Shown: positions 44,584 to 53,507 of the stretch, one piece after another | Position numbering within the stretch: the first letter of the stretch is position 1 | How the letters are laid out: every line of letters starts with the position of its first letter | NCBI GenBank assembly: GCA_036015235.1 | Contig: CP107926.1 | Span: 1,054,001 to 1,118,000 of the forward strand | Direction of reading: 5' to 3' | DNA from: Streptomyces sp. NBC_00433 | Lineage (GTDB): Bacteria > Actinomycetota > Actinomycetes > Streptomycetales > Streptomycetaceae | DNA: 64,000 nt | Translations under genes and position numbers: made by a program | Notes under the pieces: model-generated | What the model saw: only the letters and a program-made list of their open reading frames with translations | What the model was told of the DNA's origin: nothing | Databases searched by the model: none

Positions 44584-45228
44584 CTATCCGCCGCCGCCAC
44601 CCGGGCCCGCGGCGGACGGTCCTGGCCGCGGGGTCGCCGCCGCCCTCTCCCCCTGTCCGGCGGTCGGCGGCCTGAGGCCGTCCAGGAGGAGGTCGAGGAG
44701 GCGCCCGGTCAGGCCCGGCCGGTCCGGTTCGCCCGCGATGAGGGCCACCCCGCCCAGGCCCATGAGGACGTCGTAGGAGTCGACGTCCGCCCGCAGCGTG
44801 CCGTCCTCGGCGCCGCGGGCCATCAGGACCCCGACGGCGTCCGCCAGCAGGAAGCGGGTGCGCATCCGGTCGGCCTCGTCGACGAGGATCGCGCGCAGCG
44901 CCTCACCCATGCCGTGCTTGGTGCTCATGTAGGTGGCGAACAGGCCCATCCAGTGCCGCAGGGCGCGGTCGGCCGGCATGGCGGCCGGCAGGTCGAGTGC
45001 CGCGTCGCAGAGGCGGGCCGTCTCGCTGCGGTAGGTGGCCTCGACCAGTTCCTCCCGGGTGGGGAAGCGGCGGTAGAGCGTGCCGACGCCGACGCCCGCC
45101 TCCTTGGCGATCACCTTCATCGAGGTGTCGGGCCCCTGGCGGGCGAAGACCCGGGCGGCCACCTCCAGGATGCGGTCGTGGTTGAGCTGCGCGTCGGCAC
45201 GCAGCGGACGACGGCTGTCACCGGGCAC
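44584..45228 (-). CDS. TetR family transcriptional regulator
   Basis: The product is 214 aa from GTG 45228 with CCAGGAG upstream; the longer frame to 45435 crosses the promoter repeats. The DNA-binding domain reads NHDRILEVAARVFARQGPDTSMKVIAKEAGVGVGTLYRRFPTREELVEA. The C-terminal domain is of the SBD type found beside SDR genes. A perfect 7-6-7 palindrome sits between it and the divergent SDR gene, so it probably represses both. The C-terminal tail is Gly/Pro-rich. Confidence 0.93.
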   Translation of the reverse strand: MPGDSRRPLRADAQLNHDRILEVAARVFARQGPDTSMKVIAKEAGVGVGTLYRRFPTREELVEATYRSETARLCDAALDLPAAMPADRALRHWMGLFATYMSTKHGMGEALRAILVDEADRMRTRFLLADAVGVLMARGAEDGTLRADVDSYDVLMGLGGVALIAGEPDRPGLTGRLLDLLLDGLRPPTAGQGERAAATPRPGPSAAGPGGGGG

Positions 45229-45269
45229 GTCATCTCCTGGGTTCCTGGGGTCGGGTGGTCGGGACCTGC

Positions 45270-45328
45270 TGTCGGGAACTCGGTGTCGCGGAACTCGGTG
45301 TCGCGTTGCTCGTTGTCGCGGAACTTGC
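45270..45328. repeat. 15-bp tandem repeat, four units
   Basis: Four units of TGTCGCGGAACTCGG (first unit 14 bp, third and fourth diverged) start at 45270, 45284, 45299 and 45314, in the untranslated leader/promoter side of the tetR gene. Confidence 0.75.
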
Positions 45329-45359
45329 TGAGCGGAGCCGCGTCCGCTTACCGTAGAGA

Positions 45360-45379
45360 AAACGGACCCGGTTCCGTTT
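45360..45379. promoter_or_regulatory. TetR operator palindrome
   Basis: AAACGGA-CCCGGT-TCCGTTT: perfect 7-bp arms with a 6-bp spacer, lying between the divergent tetR and SDR genes and 92 bases before the SDR start. Size and position suit a TetR dimer site. Confidence 0.75.
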
Positions 45380-45470
45380 ACCAGCGTAGCGCCTCCCCGC
45401 GGCGTGGCGGACATCCGCCGGGAACGTACCGGCATACCGGCCGCGGAAGCGGCGGGCAGGAGCAGTGACC

Positions 45471-46421
45471 ATGAGCAACCGACTGATCACCACCCCGTTC
45501 GGCGCGGAATCCACAGCTGCCGAGGTCCTCGCGGGCGTGGACCTGAGCGGGAGGCGGGCCGTCGTCACGGGCGCGTCCTCGGGCATCGGCGCCGAGACCG
45601 CGCGCGCCCTGGCCGCAGCCGGGGCCGAGGTCACCCTGGCGGTCCGCGACGCGGCCGCAGGCCGCGGCGCCGCCGCCGACATCACCGCCGGCCATCCGGC
45701 CGCGCGCCTGCGGGTCGCCCCCGTGGACATCGCCGACCAGGCCTCGGTGCGCGCCTTCACCGGCGCCTGGCGCGGCCCGCTGGACATCCTCGTCGCCAAC
45801 GCGGGGGTGATGGCGCTGCCCGGCCTCGAACGCTCCGCCGAAGGCTGGGAATTGCAGTTCGCCACCAACCACATGGGCCATTTCGCGCTGGCCCTCGGCC
45901 TGCACGCGGCCCTGGCGGAAGCCGGCTCGGGCCGGATCGTCTCCGTCAGCTCGGTCGGGCACATCAACGGCCGCGTCGACTTCGGCGACCTGCACTTCGA
46001 GCGCCGCCCTTACGACCCGTGGGCGGCCTACGGCCAGTCCAAGACGGCCAACATCCTCTTCGCCGTCGAGGCCTCCAAGGCCTGGGCCGCCGACGGCATC
46101 ACCGCCAACGCGCTCAACCCCGGGCGCATCCCGTCCACCGGCCTGATGCGGCACCTGGCCGACGCCCGGACGGCCGCCGCGCCCGGAACGGCCGACAGCG
46201 CCGGCGTCTCCGTCAAGACCCCCGAGCAGGGCGCGGCGACCTCCGTCCTGCTGGCCGCCTCACCGCTGCTGAGCGGCGTCGGCGGACGCTACTTCGAGGA
46301 CTGCGCCGAGGCCGGGCCGAACCTGCCGGGAGTCCGCCGGGGGGTCGCGGACTACGCCCTCGACCCGGACGGCGCGGCCCGCCTCTGGGAGGTCTCGCTC
46401 GACCTCCTCAGGGCGGGCTGA
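45471..46421 (+). CDS. short-chain dehydrogenase/reductase
   Basis: The product is 316 aa; AGGAG precedes ATG 45471. Motifs: VVTGASSGIGAETARALAAAGAEVTLAVRD, VDIADQASV, LVANAGVM, NHMGHFAL, SVSSVGH and the catalytic YGQSKTAN. It follows the retinol dehydrogenase/WWOX-like pattern, with an extra C-terminal segment (CAEAGPN...). Regulated by the divergent TetR through the palindrome between them. Substrate is unknown; TetR-SDR pairs often handle xenobiotic aldehydes or ketones. Confidence 0.94.
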   Translation: MSNRLITTPFGAESTAAEVLAGVDLSGRRAVVTGASSGIGAETARALAAAGAEVTLAVRDAAAGRGAAADITAGHPAARLRVAPVDIADQASVRAFTGAWRGPLDILVANAGVMALPGLERSAEGWELQFATNHMGHFALALGLHAALAEAGSGRIVSVSSVGHINGRVDFGDLHFERRPYDPWAAYGQSKTANILFAVEASKAWAADGITANALNPGRIPSTGLMRHLADARTAAAPGTADSAGVSVKTPEQGAATSVLLAASPLLSGVGGRYFEDCAEAGPNLPGVRRGVADYALDPDGAARLWEVSLDLLRAG

Positions 46422-46471
46422 GGGCTCCTCGCCGCGATACCTGGCGAGCGGCCGCCGCGACAGGGCGGCCC

Positions 46472-46798
46472 TCACGTCATCGGGTGCCCACCGCGCCGGT
46501 CCTCCGCGGACTCCACGGTCGCGCGGCGCCCGCGGCGCAGCAGGATCGCGGCATTGGCCACCGCGATGACGAAGAACAGCGCGCAGATCGCCGAGAGGAT
46601 CTCCAGCACGGCCCTGTCGTCGGCACCGGTGTCCGACGCCCACCAGGCGAAGAGGCCGGACCCGATCAGGAAGACCGGGGCGTAGATCATGCACAGCCGC
46701 AGGCGCAGCTTGCTGGCCGTCCTGGCCTTCGTCGGCTCGGTGCCCGAGCGCTGCCCGCCGGATGTCTCCCGGCGGTCTCGTACGGGTGTGGTGGTCAC
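46472..46798 (-). CDS. two-helix membrane protein of unknown function
   Basis: The product is 108 aa from GTG 46798, with a strong AAGGAGG site. A basic, hydrophilic N-terminus (residues 1-40) precedes two transmembrane helices (LCMIYAPVFLIGSGLFAWWAS and ILSAICALFFVIAVANAAILL), and a short basic tail ends the protein. Convergent with the SDR gene. No family recognised. Confidence 0.75.
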   Translation of the reverse strand: MTTTPVRDRRETSGGQRSGTEPTKARTASKLRLRLCMIYAPVFLIGSGLFAWWASDTGADDRAVLEILSAICALFFVIAVANAAILLRRGRRATVESAEDRRGGHPMT

Positions 46799-47006
46799 GG
46801 GGCAGCCTCCTTCGCTCCGGGCGCCGCGGCACGGTACGCCTCGGCCCGGCTCCAGTCGGTTGCGCTCACATGTGCTGGCGGAAGGCACGCACCACTCTCC
46901 GAGGGTGCCGGAGAGGCGGACTTCCCGGGCAACCGGCCCTGTCCTGCCAGGCTACGCCCAGACGGCGGCAGCCCGCCTGGCCACCGCGACGGCGTAAGGG
47001 GGGTAC

Positions 47007-47051
47007 GTGGCGGACGTGGCCGCCGCCCGGCGGAGCGGCCACGTCCGCCAC
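47007..47051. terminator. hairpin terminator of glgX
   Basis: A perfect 17-bp inverted repeat (47007-47023 / 47035-47051) with an 11-nt loop begins 8 bases after the glgX stop on the minus strand. Confidence 0.85.
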
Positions 47052-47058
47052 CCGGATG

Positions 47059-49230
47059 TCAGCGGGCGCCGCGCGGGCGGCGGGTCGTGGCGGTCAGTGA
47101 GCGGCGGATCCGGCTGAGGCCCTGGCGGCGCGGGCTGGTGAGGATCAGGGTGGCGCGGGGCGGGACGAGCAGGGTGCCGCCGGCCTTGGCCTCGGTCTCG
47201 TCCGAGGTGTCGGCGCCGGCGGCGGTGTCCACGGCGACCTGCCAGGCGTCGCCGTAGGCCCGGTCCGGCAGGACGAACTCGACCGGCTCGTGGTGGCTGT
47301 TGAGCAGGATCAGGAAGGAGTCGTCCACGATCCTGCCGCCGCGCGGGTCGGGTTCCGTGATGGCGTCGCCGTTGAGGAAGAGGGCGACCGCGTGGGCGTC
47401 GTCGCGGTGCCAGTCGTCCTGTGCCATGGTGCGGCCGCCGGGCGTGAGCCACACCGCGTCCCCGAGGCCGGGGCCAGGAGTGGCGCCGCGCAGGAAGCGG
47501 CGGCGCCGGAAGACCGGGTGGTCGCGCCGCAGCGCGATCAGCCGGCGGGTGAATTCGAGCAGTTCGATCTGCCCGGGGTCGAGGTCCCAGTGGGTCCAGG
47601 ATATTTCGCCGTCCTGGCAGTAGGCGTTGTTGTTGCCCTGCTGCGTACGGCCGAACTCGTCGCCGTGGCTGATCATGGGGACGCCCTGGGATATGAGCAG
47701 GGTGGTGAGCAGGTTGCGCTGCTGGCGGGCGCGCAGGTCCAGGACGTCGGCATCGTCGGTGTCGCCCTCGGCGCCGCAGTTCCAGGACCGGTTGTGGCTC
47801 TCGCCGTCCCGGTTGTCCTCGCCGTTGGCCTCGTTGTGCTTGTCGTTGTACGACACCAGGTCGCGCAGCGTGAAACCGTCGTGGCAGGTCACGAAGTTGA
47901 CGCCGGCCCGGGGCCGGCGGCTGTCGTCCTGGTAGAGGTCGGAGGAGCCGGTCAGCCGGGAGGCGAGGTCGGGCAGCGTGGAATTCTCGCCGCGCCAGAA
48001 GTCGCGCACGGTGTCCCGGTAACGGCCGTTCCACTCGCTCCACAGCGGGGGGAAGTTGCCCACCTGGTAGCCGCCCTCGCCGACGTCCCACGGCTCGGCG
48101 ATCAGCTTGACCCGGCTGACCACCGGGTCCTGCTGGACCAGGTCGAAGAAGGCCGAGAGCCGGTCCACCTCGTGGAACTGCCGGGCCAGCGTCGCCGCCA
48201 GGTCGAAGCGGAAGCCGTCCACATGCATCTCGGTGACCCAGTACCGCAGGCTGTCCATGATCAGCTGCAAGACGTGCGGGCTGCGCATCAGCAGCGAGTT
48301 GCCGGTGCCCGTGGTGTCGAAGTAGTGCGCCGGGTCGTCGTCCACCAGCCGGTAGTACGAGGCGTTGTCGATGCCGCGCATCGACAGCGTCGGGCCGAGG
48401 TGGCTGCCTTCCGCGGTGTGGTTGTAGACCACGTCGAGTATCACCTCGATGCCTGCCGCGTGCAGCGCCTTGACCATCGACTTGAACTCCGTGACCTGCC
48501 CGCCCCGGCCGCCCGCGGAGGAGTAGCCGTTGTGCGGGGCGAAGAAGCCGATGGTGTTGTAGCCCCAGTAGTTGCGCAGCCCGCGGTCCAGCAGGTGGCC
48601 GTCCTGCACGAACTGGTGCACCGGCATCAGCTCCAGCGTGGTGATGCCGAGCCCGGTCAGGTGGTCGACGACCGCGGGGTGCGCCAGGCCCGCGTAGCTG
48701 CCCCGCACTTCCCTCGGCAGCCGCGGGTGCAGCCGCGTCAGCCCGCGGACGTGCGCCTCGTAGACCACCGACTCGTGGTACGAGTGGCCCGGCGGCCGGT
48801 CGTCGCCCCAGTCGAAGGCCGGGTCGGTCACCACCGACAGCATCGTGTGGTGGAGGCTGTCCGCGGTGTTCTTCCCCTGCGGATCGCCGAAGGGGTAGCC
48901 GAACAGCGACTCGTCGCCGTCGGCCTGGCCGTCGATGGCCTTCGCGTACGGGTCGAGCAGCAGCTTGGCCGGATTGCAGCGCTGCCCGCGCCACGGCTCG
49001 TAAGGGCCGTGCACCCGGAAGCCGTAGCGCTGTCCCGGCCCGACCTCGGGCAGGTAGGCGTGCCATATGAAGCCGTCGACCTCGGTCAGCGGCACGCGCC
49101 TCTCCCGGCCGCGCCGGTCGATCAGGCACAGCTCGACGCTCTCCGCGGCCTCGGAGAACAGCGCGAAGTTCGTTCCTGAGCCGTCGTACGTCGCCCCGAG
49201 CGGATACGCGCGGCCGGTCCACTTCTGCAT
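47059..49230 (-). CDS. glgX: glycogen debranching enzyme GlgX (isoamylase type, GH13)
   Basis: The product is 723 aa; GGAGGGGG precedes ATG 49230 (in-frame upstream codons to 49284 are not needed). An N-terminal CBM48 domain (GRAYPLGATYDGSGTNFALFSEAAESVELCLID) is followed by the GH13 barrel: VVYNHTAEG (region I), DGFRFDLA with the nucleophile Asp (II), AEPWDVG with the acid/base Glu (III) and FVTCHDGF (IV). A C-terminal beta domain has WLTPGGRTM. It hydrolyses alpha-1,6 branches of phosphorylase-trimmed glycogen in the cytoplasm. No other glg gene is adjacent. Confidence 0.96.
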   Translation of the reverse strand: MQKWTGRAYPLGATYDGSGTNFALFSEAAESVELCLIDRRGRERRVPLTEVDGFIWHAYLPEVGPGQRYGFRVHGPYEPWRGQRCNPAKLLLDPYAKAIDGQADGDESLFGYPFGDPQGKNTADSLHHTMLSVVTDPAFDWGDDRPPGHSYHESVVYEAHVRGLTRLHPRLPREVRGSYAGLAHPAVVDHLTGLGITTLELMPVHQFVQDGHLLDRGLRNYWGYNTIGFFAPHNGYSSAGGRGGQVTEFKSMVKALHAAGIEVILDVVYNHTAEGSHLGPTLSMRGIDNASYYRLVDDDPAHYFDTTGTGNSLLMRSPHVLQLIMDSLRYWVTEMHVDGFRFDLAATLARQFHEVDRLSAFFDLVQQDPVVSRVKLIAEPWDVGEGGYQVGNFPPLWSEWNGRYRDTVRDFWRGENSTLPDLASRLTGSSDLYQDDSRRPRAGVNFVTCHDGFTLRDLVSYNDKHNEANGEDNRDGESHNRSWNCGAEGDTDDADVLDLRARQQRNLLTTLLISQGVPMISHGDEFGRTQQGNNNAYCQDGEISWTHWDLDPGQIELLEFTRRLIALRRDHPVFRRRRFLRGATPGPGLGDAVWLTPGGRTMAQDDWHRDDAHAVALFLNGDAITEPDPRGGRIVDDSFLILLNSHHEPVEFVLPDRAYGDAWQVAVDTAAGADTSDETEAKAGGTLLVPPRATLILTSPRRQGLSRIRRSLTATTRRPRGAR

Positions 49231-49359
49231 CACTGCCCCCTCCGACGGGCCGCCGACCGCGGCCCTCAGGGCCTGTCTACCCACGAGTCGTCCTTCACTC
49301 CCCGGGCAGGGGCATCCGCTCAGCGCGGTTCGTCGACGACGGGGTTCACCTCTCGGGAT

Positions 49360-50163
49360 TCAGGAGCCCTCGGCCCGGCGGATCCGGCTGTCGGCGTCGG
49401 CCTGCGAGAGACTGGCGCCGAGGAATTCCGACGTCCTGGGCAGGCTCAGGTGGAGTTCTGAGGCGGTGCTGATCTCGACGGTGCCGCGCGTCACGAGGAA
49501 GTCGAGCGCGTGGCCGCCGCGGTGTCGCGGGGCGTCGATGAAGTGCAGGTGGTAGCCGGCCACGGAGATGCCCTGCTGGTAGGCGGGCGTGCGATAGCCG
49601 GCCAGGGTCCCGGCGGCGCCGCGGATGACCGTCTCCTGCTGCCCGGCGGTCGCCTCGGTGAGCGGCGGGTAGGGCGGCTGCTGCTCCATGACGGTCCGCG
49701 TGTGCACGGTGTCGAACCTCCCGGTCACCCGGACGGCGTAGATGAGGTTCCCGCTGCCGATCTCCTCGTCGATCCGCCGGACGAGGCCCTGCCGGTCGTA
49801 CGGGGTGGTGATCGGGAATCGCGTGCTGGTCACGAAGGGGGTGACGGCGGCGAAGGGGGTCAGCTCGTCGGCGCCGGCCGGGCTCACGCTGCCGTCGGCG
49901 CGCAGGTGGTAGCAGACTCCGTCGAGCACGACCATCTCACCGTCGAGGCGGTTGAAGGTGCCGAGTCCGAAGTCTCCGTGCCGCAGCAGTTCGCCGATGG
50001 TCACGTCGCCGTCGTAGACGCCGTCGAGCAGCGCTCCGATGGTCGATGTCTGGTACACCTCCCGTGGCGTGCCGCCCCCGGCGCGGGCCCCGTGGTGGGC
50101 GAGGACGCCGCGAACCCAGTGGCGGAAGGCCTCACGGGAGTGTTCCTGTGGTGCGGAGTTCAT
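49360..50163 (-). CDS. budA: alpha-acetolactate decarboxylase
   Basis: The product is 267 aa; GGAGGGGAG precedes ATG 50163. Family motifs: YQTSTIGALLDGVYDGDVTIGELLRHGDFGLGTFNRLDGEMVVLDGVCY near the N-terminus, and the zinc ligands in GISVAGYHLHFIDAPRHRGGHALDF near the C-terminus. The enzyme converts acetolactate to acetoin, either as overflow metabolism or to balance branched-chain amino acid synthesis. No acetolactate synthase gene is next to it. Moderately longer N-terminus than the Bacillus enzyme. Confidence 0.95.
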   Translation of the reverse strand: MNSAPQEHSREAFRHWVRGVLAHHGARAGGGTPREVYQTSTIGALLDGVYDGDVTIGELLRHGDFGLGTFNRLDGEMVVLDGVCYHLRADGSVSPAGADELTPFAAVTPFVTSTRFPITTPYDRQGLVRRIDEEIGSGNLIYAVRVTGRFDTVHTRTVMEQQPPYPPLTEATAGQQETVIRGAAGTLAGYRTPAYQQGISVAGYHLHFIDAPRHRGGHALDFLVTRGTVEISTASELHLSLPRTSEFLGASLSQADADSRIRRAEGS

Positions 50164-50597
50164 GGTCAGCCACTCCCCTCCGAAGACAGAACGGGATACG
50201 TGTGGCGAATCACCCGAACTTCTCCTTCATTGTTGGTGCCGCCCACAGACGGGGCAATCCGTGGTTTCCCCGGTCCTTCCGGGGCGCTCACCGACCGGAG
50301 GGTCGAGCGGCCGTCGACATCACTGAGAGTGACGATTACCCCTTGGGGGCGTCGAAGGGAGCGGCGGGCTGTGATCGGCCGGCAGCGGGAGTGCGGCGGC
50401 GTCCGTGAAGCCGAGCGCAGCGCCGTGCACCGCCTGGAATACGCCGGGTACTCATCTCGTTCGAGAGCGAACAGCCCATCCCCGACTCGGCCTGATCGTC
50501 CGCGCGGCCCTGCGGCAGTCGTCGACCGTCGCCGCACCGCCGCCGCCCGACCTGCCGGGTCGTCCTCGTACCGCCGACATCCGAGGGACAGGCACAC
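50164..50597. other. 434-base divergent promoter region
   Basis: It lies between the divergent acetolactate decarboxylase and DUF427 genes. Several open frames cross it but none has a start site. Apart from the ribosome site at its left edge, I see no palindrome or repeat of note. Confidence 0.5.
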
Positions 50598-51395
50598 ATG
50601 ACCGACACCAGCACCGAGAACGGCACCGGCACCGACACCGGCGCCCCCAAGCGCCGAAGTGTCCGGGTGGAGCCCAGCGGGAGGCACGTCCGCACCTACC
50701 TGGGCGGCCAGGCCGTCGCCGACTCCACCCGCGCCCTGATGGTGTGGGAGTCGCCGCACTATCCGGTGTATTACTTCCCCGCCGCCGACGTCCGCGAGGA
50801 CCTGCTCGAATCCGACGGTTCCACCAGGCACTCGCCCCGCCGCGGTGACGGGCGCAAGCACACCGTGCGGGTCGGCGACACCGTGGCGCCCGGCGCGGCG
50901 ATGTACTACGCCGAGGACGCGCTCGTCGAGGAGATCCGCGGCTTCTACCGCTTCGAATTCAGCGCCATGGACTCCTGGTTCGAGGAGGACGAGGAGATCT
51001 TCGTCCACGTCCGGGACCCGTACACCCGGATCGAGATCCTGCCCAGCTCGCGCCATGTGCGCATCGAGGTGGACGGCGTCACCATCGCCGAGTCCACCAG
51101 CGCGCGCATGCTGTTCGAGACCGGGGTGCCGATCCGCTACTACCTGCCGAAGACCCATGTCCGCTTCGACCTGCTCGAACCGAGCGACACCGCCACCGGC
51201 TGCCCGTACAAGGGCACCGCCCAGTATTGGTCGGTCCGGGTCGGCGACACCCTCCACCAGGACGTCGTGTGGTCCTACCGCACGCCCACCGCGGAGAGCC
51301 AGAAGATCGCGGGACTGGTCGCCTTCTACAAGGTCGACATCTACGTCGACGGCGAGATCCAGCCGGAGAAGCCACGCCCCCGGGCCCTGTCCTGA
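50598..51395 (+). CDS. protein with two tandem DUF427 domains
   Basis: The product is 265 aa. The first domain (~15-125) has SVRVEPSGRHVRTYLGGQAVADSTRALMVWESPHYPVYYFPAADVREDLL; the second (~135-250) repeats it as RIEILPSSRHVRIEVDGVTIAESTSARMLFETGVPIRYYLPKTHVRFDLL, followed by CPYKGTAQYWSVRVGD. The small beta-barrel domain is widespread in actinobacteria and its biochemical role is unknown. The two copies differ mainly in charge of the loops. No ribosome site better than AGGGACAGG is seen. Confidence 0.9.
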   Translation: MTDTSTENGTGTDTGAPKRRSVRVEPSGRHVRTYLGGQAVADSTRALMVWESPHYPVYYFPAADVREDLLESDGSTRHSPRRGDGRKHTVRVGDTVAPGAAMYYAEDALVEEIRGFYRFEFSAMDSWFEEDEEIFVHVRDPYTRIEILPSSRHVRIEVDGVTIAESTSARMLFETGVPIRYYLPKTHVRFDLLEPSDTATGCPYKGTAQYWSVRVGDTLHQDVVWSYRTPTAESQKIAGLVAFYKVDIYVDGEIQPEKPRPRALS

Positions 51396-51446
51396 CGAAC
51401 CCTCCGCGGCCGGACGATCCCCCGGGCCCGGACGCGCTGTGACGCG

Positions 51447-52154
51447 TCAGTGGGGGCTCTTCCCGGCGGCGAGCCGTCCGAGCGGGCTGTCGTCGAGGTG
51501 GGCGAGCAGGTCGGCGGGTGACCGGTAGACGCGTGCGGCGCCGGCGTCGAGCAGCTCCTCGCGGGAGTAGCCGCCGCCGGTGAGCACTCCCAGGCCCGTG
51601 ACGCCTGCCTTGCGGGCCGACTGCAGGTCCCACACCGCGTCCCCCACGAAGACGGCACGCTCGGCCGTGACGCCTGCCCTGTCGAGCGCCTGGCGCACGA
51701 TGTCGGGGGCCGGCTTGCTGGATTCGACGTCGTCGGCGGTGGTGACCGCGTGGACGGCGTCCCCGGCTCCGAGTGCGCGGATCATCACGTCCGCCTCCCT
51801 GCCGGAGGCGGAGGAGGCGAGGACGACCCGCAGGCCGCGGTCGGCGCAGGCGCGTAGCAGGTTTGCGGCCTGCCCGAGCGGGGCGAGGCGCGACCAGAAC
51901 TGGGCGTAGAGCGCGTCGTGCGCGGTTTTCAGGCCCGTGTCGCCCGAGCGGTCGCGGTCCTCCCCCGCGAGGGCGTCGAGCAGGTGGTCGCTGCCCATCC
52001 CGATGGCCCGCTGGATGTCGGTCATCGCGACGGTCCGCCCGTTCTGCCGCAGCGCCTCCCACCACGCGACGGTGTGCAGCTGAACGGTGTCCATCAGCGT
52101 GCCGTCGACGTCGAAGAGTGCCGCACCGCGGTCGGAAGGCCCGTCGCCCGTCAT
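51447..52154 (-). CDS. HAD-superfamily phosphatase, phosphoglycolate-phosphatase-like
   Basis: The product is 235 aa; GGAGG precedes ATG 52154, preferred over the codon at 52184. HAD motif I is FDVDGTLMDT, motif II LASSASG, motif III SKPAPDI with the Lys, and motif IV FVGDAVWDLQSARKAG. The alpha-helical cap (C1) lies between motifs I and II. It acts on small phosphoesters, such as phosphoglycolate or sugar phosphates; the exact substrate is unknown. Confidence 0.93.
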   Translation of the reverse strand: MTGDGPSDRGAALFDVDGTLMDTVQLHTVAWWEALRQNGRTVAMTDIQRAIGMGSDHLLDALAGEDRDRSGDTGLKTAHDALYAQFWSRLAPLGQAANLLRACADRGLRVVLASSASGREADVMIRALGAGDAVHAVTTADDVESSKPAPDIVRQALDRAGVTAERAVFVGDAVWDLQSARKAGVTGLGVLTGGGYSREELLDAGAARVYRSPADLLAHLDDSPLGRLAAGKSPH

Positions 52155-52254
52155 ATGCGCCTCCATGGTTCGGCTCGCGTGCACCCTGGCCGGCGGCTAC
52201 CCGGTGCGGAAGACCGCATTCCTGGCCGGCGCCCCCGACCTGCCCGCCGCCCGC

Positions 52255-53274
52255 TCAGCAGCGCAGCGCCGAGCGCCCGGCGTGCCAGGAGTCCAGCAGA
52301 CGGGCCGACAGGCGGTCCTCAAGGAAGGTCGTGGCGTCCGCGCCGAAGGCGACGTCCGCGGACAGGGCGGGCTCGTCGGCGAGCAGGCCGTCGACGACCT
52401 GGTGCCGCACCACCTGCTCGTGCACCGCGTCGGCCTCGACGTGCTCGTCGTAGAAGTGCTGCGCCGCCGCACCGGCGCCGGCGCGGCGCAGCCCGGCCGC
52501 CAGCTGCCGCGAGGCCGGTGAGGAGGTGACCTCGACCCAGGCGAAGTGCCCCACCAGGGCGCCGCGCAGGTCGCGGTGGAGACCGAGCAGCGACATCAGG
52601 TCGACCACCGCGAGCATCTCGGCCGGTGCGCGGTCCAGGTAGCGGCCGTACGAAGGGTCCAGGCCCAGGTCCGCCATGAGGTCGGCGAAGAGCCGCGCGT
52701 GCACCTGGTCGGCCCGGCCCGCGCCGAATTCGTCGTACTCGATCGCGGCCATGGCAGCCTTCGCCTGCCCGTGCAGCCGCGGGAGCACCCAGGCGTGCGG
52801 GTCGGCCTCCTTGAGGTGGTAGAGCGACCGCAGGGCCGCGTACTGGCGGAAGTGGTCCAGGTCGGCGTGGCGCCGCAGGTGGCGGGCGACGGAGCCGGGG
52901 GGATCCGCGGGCTCGGCGAGCAGCTCGGCGAAGACCGCCGCGGGGACGCGCGGGCCGGGCACGTCCCGGCGCAGCGCGGCGAGGAAGCGGTCCTCCAGTG
53001 CGCCGCGCACGGCCAGCAGCGCCGGGTCCCACTCGCGGTCGCCGCCGACGCCGGCGAAACCGCGGTAGTGCAGCTCGTAGAGCACGTAGAGCGCCAGGTG
53101 GAGGTCGTCGCCGTACGGGTCCGCGTCCGCCGCGCGACGGCGCGGGGACGCCTCGGGCGGCCGGGCGGTGCGCAGCGCCTGGAGCACGCCGTGGGAGAGC
53201 GGCCCGCGGGGTTCGGGGAGCCCGGGTTGCCCGCCGGGCGCGGGCGGGCTGTCCCGGCGGGCCGTGGCGGTCAT
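52255..53274 (-). CDS. iron-containing redox enzyme family protein (haem-oxygenase-like fold)
   Basis: The product is 339 aa from ATG 53274. It is an all-helical protein with the pattern LHLALYVLYELHYRGFAGV, HADLDHFRQYAALRSLYHLKEADPHAWVLPRL, AMAAIEYDEFGAGRADQVHARLFADLM and HFYDEHVEADAVHEQV; the His/Glu set would bind a di-iron centre as in haem-oxygenase-like di-iron oxidases. The start overlaps the CDGSH gene (ATGA). Family members act in small-molecule oxidation; the substrate here is unknown. The iron-sulfur neighbour may be the electron donor. Confidence 0.88.
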   Translation of the reverse strand: MTATARRDSPPAPGGQPGLPEPRGPLSHGVLQALRTARPPEASPRRRAADADPYGDDLHLALYVLYELHYRGFAGVGGDREWDPALLAVRGALEDRFLAALRRDVPGPRVPAAVFAELLAEPADPPGSVARHLRRHADLDHFRQYAALRSLYHLKEADPHAWVLPRLHGQAKAAMAAIEYDEFGAGRADQVHARLFADLMADLGLDPSYGRYLDRAPAEMLAVVDLMSLLGLHRDLRGALVGHFAWVEVTSSPASRQLAAGLRRAGAGAAAQHFYDEHVEADAVHEQVVRHQVVDGLLADEPALSADVAFGADATTFLEDRLSARLLDSWHAGRSALRC

Positions 53275-53507
53275 CGCCCGCCGCCCGCCGCGCGACCGGG
53301 CGGGCGGGCGCGGTGGCTGGCGTCGCACCACGGGTAGGCGGCGCTGCGCCGGCAGGTGCAGATCGCGACGGCGAAGCGCCGCGACACGGCGACGGTGCCG
53401 TCGTCGGTGACGACCTCGACCGGGCCCTCGACCACGACGGGGCCGTCGCGCTCCACCGTGACCAGGCGCGGTCGCGGTGATCCGGGGTGTTCATCGGCGT
53501 TCCGCAC
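53271..53507 (-). CDS. CDGSH-type iron-sulfur protein
   Basis: The product is 78 aa from GTG 53507. The 2Fe-2S signature CTCRRSAAYPWCDASH (C-x-C-x(n)-C-D-x-S-H) is complete, with three Cys and one His. The gene overlaps its upstream methyltransferase by 17 bases and its downstream neighbour by four, so the three are translationally coupled. Such proteins are redox-active electron carriers; here probably for the haem-oxygenase-like enzyme. Confidence 0.92.
   Translation of the reverse strand: MRNADEHPGSPRPRLVTVERDGPVVVEGPVEVVTDDGTVAVSRRFAVAICTCRRSAAYPWCDASHRARPPGRAAGGGR

Noticed and set aside
46952-49222. 756-codon minus-strand frame over glgX
   Set aside because: It is in the wrong frame relative to the complete GH13 motifs of glgX; composition is Arg/Pro/Gly-rich.
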